A stretch of DNA of 64,000 bases from JAGRCP01 sp942490705 (GTDB taxonomy: Bacteria; Chloroflexota; Anaerolineae; Caldilineales; Caldilineaceae): assembly GCA_942490705.1 (NCBI GenBank), contig CALNXY010000012.1, forward strand, positions 186,001 through 250,000. The letters run 5' to 3'. Shown piece after piece: positions 61,006 to 64,000 of the stretch. Positions within the stretch are counted from its first letter, which is position 1. Each line of letters opens with the position of its first letter. The notes beneath the pieces are model-generated. The model had not been told where the DNA came from. It saw only the letters and a program-made list of their open reading frames with translations, and searched no databases. The position numbers and the translations under genes are program-made.

Positions 61006-61986
61006 CTACGGTGTTGTTTGCGGGAAAGGCAAGGGCGTCACGTCGGCAACTCCGCCGCCCACCTCAACCCGGGTCCCCGCGGCATTGGCGGGCCGCTTGA
61101 TGATCGCCAGGGCGACCGGCGCGTTCGAAGTTGGGCTGATCGCGGCGCTCGTTACGCTACCGACGGCCCGTCCCTCGATGCTTACTGGCGCGCCGGGGTG
61201 GAGCAATTCTTCACTGCGCAGACCAACCAAGGTTTTGGTGACCTTGTCATAGGTGATCTGGCGGGCGATGATCTCCTGCCCCGTGTAGCAACCCTTGTTT
61301 TCGGCGCACGTCCACTCCAGGCCGACTTCCAGCGGATTATAGGCATCGGTAATTTCGGACCCGGCAACCGGACGCCCCAACTCAATCCGGCGTATCTGGT
61401 AGGCGGCGTCATCCTGCAGCACCGTCGCGCCCGCTTCCTGCAATTGATCGAGAAATGGTTTCAAGGCGGCGGTGGGAATCAGTAGCTCATAGCCCGGCAC
61501 GTCGAAATGCACTTGCTTGATCGCCGTCACGGCGCCCTGTCGCCGCCATGCGCCGTCGTCAGCATTGGTCAGGTCAAAGCCGAGCCTGACCAGCACTTCA
61601 TCGCCTTCGGGCCCTATGAGCCGCGCCCGCTTCACGTGCTGGCTGATGTCGCCGACCTGGACCTTATCCATAAAGAAGATCTTGCTCCGTAGGTTGGCTG
61701 TGAGTCCGGCGGCTTCGGCTTCGCCGGGCAAGAGGAGCAGATCGTCATCGCGACACATGACCGTGAAGGCAAACAGGCTGCGGGCCACATCGCTCGTCAG
61801 CACGGTGACTGTGGACGTTCCCGGCGTCAGGGCCAGGATATCGTTGGTGGTCATGCGCTGCAAGAAATCGGCGCGCCCGCTGTCAGAGAGCAATAGCACG
61901 CCATGATCGGGTCGCATCTGCACGACGGCGCTATTGCGCAAGCGCTCATAGTCTGCTGTGACTTGTTTGGAAAGAACTGTACTCAT
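61006..61986 (-). CDS. ygfZ: YgfZ/GcvT-family folate-binding protein
   Basis: 326 residues; start MSTVLSKQVTADY (AGAGGG 9-10 nt upstream). The hallmark KGCYTGQEIIARQ, with the Cys that YgfZ needs, is at about residue 235. The GcvT-like fold continues to the C-terminal barrel (LHPGAPVSIEGRAVG). YgfZ supports repair of [4Fe-4S] enzymes such as lipoyl synthase. Its coupling to lipM supports a shared lipoylation role (inference). Confidence 0.92.
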   Translation of the reverse strand: MSTVLSKQVTADYERLRNSAVVQMRPDHGVLLLSDSGRADFLQRMTTNDILALTPGTSTVTVLTSDVARSLFAFTVMCRDDDLLLLPGEAEAAGLTANLRSKIFFMDKVQVGDISQHVKRARLIGPEGDEVLVRLGFDLTNADDGAWRRQGAVTAIKQVHFDVPGYELLIPTAALKPFLDQLQEAGATVLQDDAAYQIRRIELGRPVAGSEITDAYNPLEVGLEWTCAENKGCYTGQEIIARQITYDKVTKTLVGLRSEELLHPGAPVSIEGRAVGSVTSAAISPTSNAPVALAIIKRPANAAGTRVEVGGGVADVTPLPFPQTTP

Positions 61987-62046
61987 AGATGCCATCCCTC
62001 TGAAACGATCCACGCGACCATGGTCAAGTTTGCCGCTGCTATCGTT

Positions 62047-63360
62047 CTATTTTACACCAATTCCCTCGCCTAGTTGGTAACGCGCAATGAAATCAAGGAC
62101 CAGCCCGAACATTTCCTGGCCCTCGTCGGTCATCTCCTCACCGATCTGGAGATAATGGCTTACGTCTTCATAATAAAAGGTCTCTGCTGGTACGCCGGCG
62201 GCGGCCAGTGCGTCCGCCAGCACATAGGCCTGCTCGATGGGCAGAATGCGGTCGGCTGCCGTGTGGATAATCAACGCCGGCGGCAGATGATCGGCGCGGT
62301 AGACGGGTGAGTAACGCAGGATGTCGAGCGGCAGCAGGTTGGGCTGGCCAAAGCTGGGAATGGCCAATGCATAGCTCGGCGGCACCTGAATCTCACCGGC
62401 ATAAAAGGCTTCGGCCAGTGCGAAGCCGTCAGCGATGCCGCCCAACGTGACCCAGGCCGCGAAGCGCTCGGGTTCGGCCTGCACCAGACGTTGGACGATG
62501 GCACTGGTGAAGCTGCCGCCCAAGGCAATTGCCGGCTTGGTGGGATCGATATGGGGCGAGAGGGCGCCATCCAACGCCAACCCCAGGGCGATCCGGGCAT
62601 CGGCGGTCTGGCGGTCAATGTCCAACCCCCGCGCGCCCACAGGCGAAAGCGCGACCAGGGCATAGCCCTGATTCGCGAAGGCGACGCTCACATCTTGCCA
62701 GCCGTCGACATCGCCGGGATAGCTAAAGAAGAGCAGGGGCAACTGATCGCCCGGCGCCACGTCAGTAGGCAGGTAAACGCGCAGGGTGTCGACCGTGGCC
62801 CCGTCATCGGTGAATTCGTAGCGCAGCACCTGGGCCGCCGCGCCAGGGGGGAATGCGGCGGTGGCGGTATAGGTGTCGGTCAGCGTCAGCTCAACCGCCG
62901 TCGCCAGGTCGGCCGGCAAAGACGGCATGCGGCGCTCTTGCAGCTGCAGCGGGGGCGCTGCGGTCACCTCATTTTTAGTCACGCTCAGGATTATGGGCAG
63001 ACCCGCATCGTCCTGCAGTACCGCTTCGCCATAGCTAGGGGCGACTGCAGCCGGCACATAGCGGCCCACGGGCAGATCGTCAATCTGATAGCGGCCGGAC
63101 GCATCGGTTCTACCCGTGTGGGGCGTACCCCGCGGCTCCGCGAGCAGCACCGTCGCGCCTGCAACCGGTCCATCTGCAGCCAACACGATCCCCGTTACCG
63201 AGCCTGTGGGCCCGTCCGCCGGTGGCGCGTCATAGACGCTCATTGTGCGTGCAACGCGGTAGGTTAGCACGTTCAGTTCTGGCGAAGGCTGGCAGGCGCT
63301 TGCCGCCAGCACCGAGGCCAGCAGAATAAGCAGCAAAAAAGTAGATCGATGTGTCTTCAT
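62047..63360 (-). CDS. Lipoprotein alpha/beta hydrolase with CarboxypepD_reg-like domain
   Basis: 437 residues. Signal peptide with lipobox (ASVLAASACQPSP, Cys ~23). Residues ~50-125 are a carboxypeptidase-regulatory beta domain (GSVTGIVLAADGPVAGATVLL, here reduced to GSVTGIVLAADGPVAG). The rest is an alpha/beta hydrolase: LPLLFFSYPGD, nucleophile in ALGGSFTSAIV, Asp in IHTAADRILP, and His in DVSHYLQIG. Possibly a dienelactone- or acetyl-xylan-type esterase. A TATAAT lies 9 nt before the ATG, with no Shine-Dalgarno: likely leaderless. Confidence 0.85.
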   Translation of the reverse strand: MKTHRSTFLLLILLASVLAASACQPSPELNVLTYRVARTMSVYDAPPADGPTGSVTGIVLAADGPVAGATVLLAEPRGTPHTGRTDASGRYQIDDLPVGRYVPAAVAPSYGEAVLQDDAGLPIILSVTKNEVTAAPPLQLQERRMPSLPADLATAVELTLTDTYTATAAFPPGAAAQVLRYEFTDDGATVDTLRVYLPTDVAPGDQLPLLFFSYPGDVDGWQDVSVAFANQGYALVALSPVGARGLDIDRQTADARIALGLALDGALSPHIDPTKPAIALGGSFTSAIVQRLVQAEPERFAAWVTLGGIADGFALAEAFYAGEIQVPPSYALAIPSFGQPNLLPLDILRYSPVYRADHLPPALIIHTAADRILPIEQAYVLADALAAAGVPAETFYYEDVSHYLQIGEEMTDEGQEMFGLVLDFIARYQLGEGIGVK

Positions 63361-63365
63361 GGCGC

Positions 63366-63377
63366 GGGATTATATCA
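63366..63377 (-). promoter_or_regulatory. Promoter with TGA-TATAAT giving a probable leaderless mRNA
   Basis: Minus strand TATAAT at 63369-63374, preceded by TGA (extended -10); 8 nt separate it from the ATG at 63360. Expected start site 63361-63363. Confidence 0.6.
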
Positions 63378-63455
63378 TGCGCAATATCGAGCGGCCAGCG
63401 TGGACACAATGGCGGGGGCATCCACAATGTCATCGAGGGTGTAAGGCCGGAGCTT

Positions 63456-63485
63456 TTGCGCCCTTGCTTTCGATGACGGTATAAT
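63456..63485 (+). promoter_or_regulatory. Promoter of the Tricorn-like gene (TTGCGC-18-TATAAT)
   Basis: TTGCGC (63456-63461), 18-bp spacer, TATAAT (63480-63485). Predicted leader ~42 nt. Confidence 0.55.
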
Positions 63486-63533
63486 TCCTCCCTTGCGTTA
63501 TCCAATTCATCTTTGGAGATTAGACTTACACAT

Positions 63534-64000
63534 ATGAGCAACGCCGGCTACTATCGCTATCCCACCCTTCACAACGAGACGATTATCTTTGTGTCCGAAG
63601 ATGACCTCTGGCGCGTGCCCGCCGGCGGCGGTGAAGCTCGCCGACTCACGTCAAATCGCGGCGAGGTCACCTCTCCCATGCTCTCCCCTGACGGCTCGCA
63701 GGTCGCTTTTGTCGGTCGCGAAGAGGGCGCGCCGGACATCTACGTGATGCCGGCGACGGGTGGTCCAGAGCACCGACTCACTTTTCTCGCCAGCACCATG
63801 CACATCGTCGGCTGGGATGAGACCGGCCAACATATTCTTTTTGCCAGCAACTACGGCCAGATGGTCCGGGGAGAAATGAGCCTCTTCCAGGTTTCAGTCG
63901 AGGGCGTCAACGGCCAGGTAGAGTCGCTTCCCTTTGGCTTCGCACGTTCGATCACCTTTGGGCCGAATGGCGGCGTGGTGCTCGGTCGCAACACCAACGA
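63534..64000 (+). CDS. Tricorn protease-like protein, N-terminal part
   Basis: Starts MSNAGYYRYPTLHNETIIFVS and runs off the right edge (155 codons). The segments DDLWRVPAGGGEARRLTSNRG, PMLSPDGSQVAFVGREEG (beta-propeller blades) and DIYVMPATGGPEHRLTFL, each cited by short cores (VPAGGGEARRLT, SPDGSQVAFVG, MPATGGPEHRLT), are the six-bladed propeller of Tricorn proteases, cytosolic assemblies that cut proteasome or peptide products. The catalytic serine protease half is outside. GGAG lies 14 nt before the ATG, further than usual. Confidence 0.9.
   Translation, partial: MSNAGYYRYPTLHNETIIFVSEDDLWRVPAGGGEARRLTSNRGEVTSPMLSPDGSQVAFVGREEGAPDIYVMPATGGPEHRLTFLASTMHIVGWDETGQHILFASNYGQMVRGEMSLFQVSVEGVNGQVESLPFGFARSITFGPNGGVVLGRNTN

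Overview
The window reads as a single-copy chromosomal segment of a mesophilic-type, GC-rich bacterium. The gene content points to the phylum Chloroflexota, most likely an Anaerolineae/Caldilineales-like member. That placement is inference from content: an archaeal-type isopentenyl phosphate kinase beside selA, LysM proteins and lipoproteins with Thr/Pro-rich (TATATP-like) linkers, a long FG-GAP/VCBS surface protein, membrane proteins with cytosolic zinc ribbons, and a Tricorn-type protease. No rRNA is present to confirm it. No phage, IS element, integrase or CRISPR array was found.

Layout. 1-4434 (minus) is the 5' part of a very large secreted FG-GAP repeat protein that runs off the left edge. 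4751-8782 (minus) holds ruvC, yebC, pyrG and an ECF-type sigma factor, with two copies of a ~76 bp repeat placed at exactly the same distance from the -10 boxes of yebC and pyrG. 9111-10910 (plus) is a one-polypeptide ABC exporter, converging on the minus strand across a large nested inverted repeat. 11168-24829 is a long minus-strand block: membrane protein, UbiA prenyltransferase, GT-C glycosyltransferase with FecR-like and TPR partners, AEC transporter, HEAT-repeat protein, zinc-ribbon/LysM protein, RseP-type protease, then selA overlapping isopentenyl phosphate kinase. tRNA-Val and a UspA protein follow.

26259-31780 (plus) carries nadK, a B-box membrane protein, a 4xLysM lipoprotein, an orphan DNA methyltransferase, an FMN reductase and an L,D-transpeptidase. 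31783-49531 is a catabolic/accessory island. It contains a sugar isomerase-like TIM barrel, an epimerase-like protein, a glycosidase-like gene broken by a repeat slippage, two Gfo/Idh/MocA oxidoreductases, a Dpp-type importer (SBP + two permeases, no ATPase), an M42 peptidase, an amidohydrolase, an SDR, a DUF885 protein, a GntR regulator and a D-2-hydroxyacid dehydrogenase, and it ends with the DNA repair gene tag. A perfect 42-bp palindrome lies between the divergent DUF885 and GntR genes.

49559-64000 returns to housekeeping: a phasin-like gene with a near-consensus promoter and operator-like palindrome, an HD hydrolase, an FAH-family enzyme, the c-di-AMP pair cdaA-cdaR, der, a degenerate M28-like protein, lgt, ylxP (DUF503), lipM, ygfZ, a lipoprotein hydrolase and the start of a Tricorn-like protease.

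Themes. The c-di-AMP genes, lgt, the L,D-transpeptidase and LysM proteins form a cell-envelope set. ygfZ with lipM suggests joint maintenance of Fe-S/lipoyl enzymes. selA implies selenoprotein synthesis, and isopentenyl phosphate kinase implies an alternative mevalonate route, though the partner genes for both lie outside. Three proteins in the window (SDR, DUF885, M28-like) carry substitutions at positions that are normally catalytic or metal-binding. Promoters visible by eye often have an extended -10 (TGnTATAAT type), and two genes (selA and the hydrolase at 63360) look leaderless.
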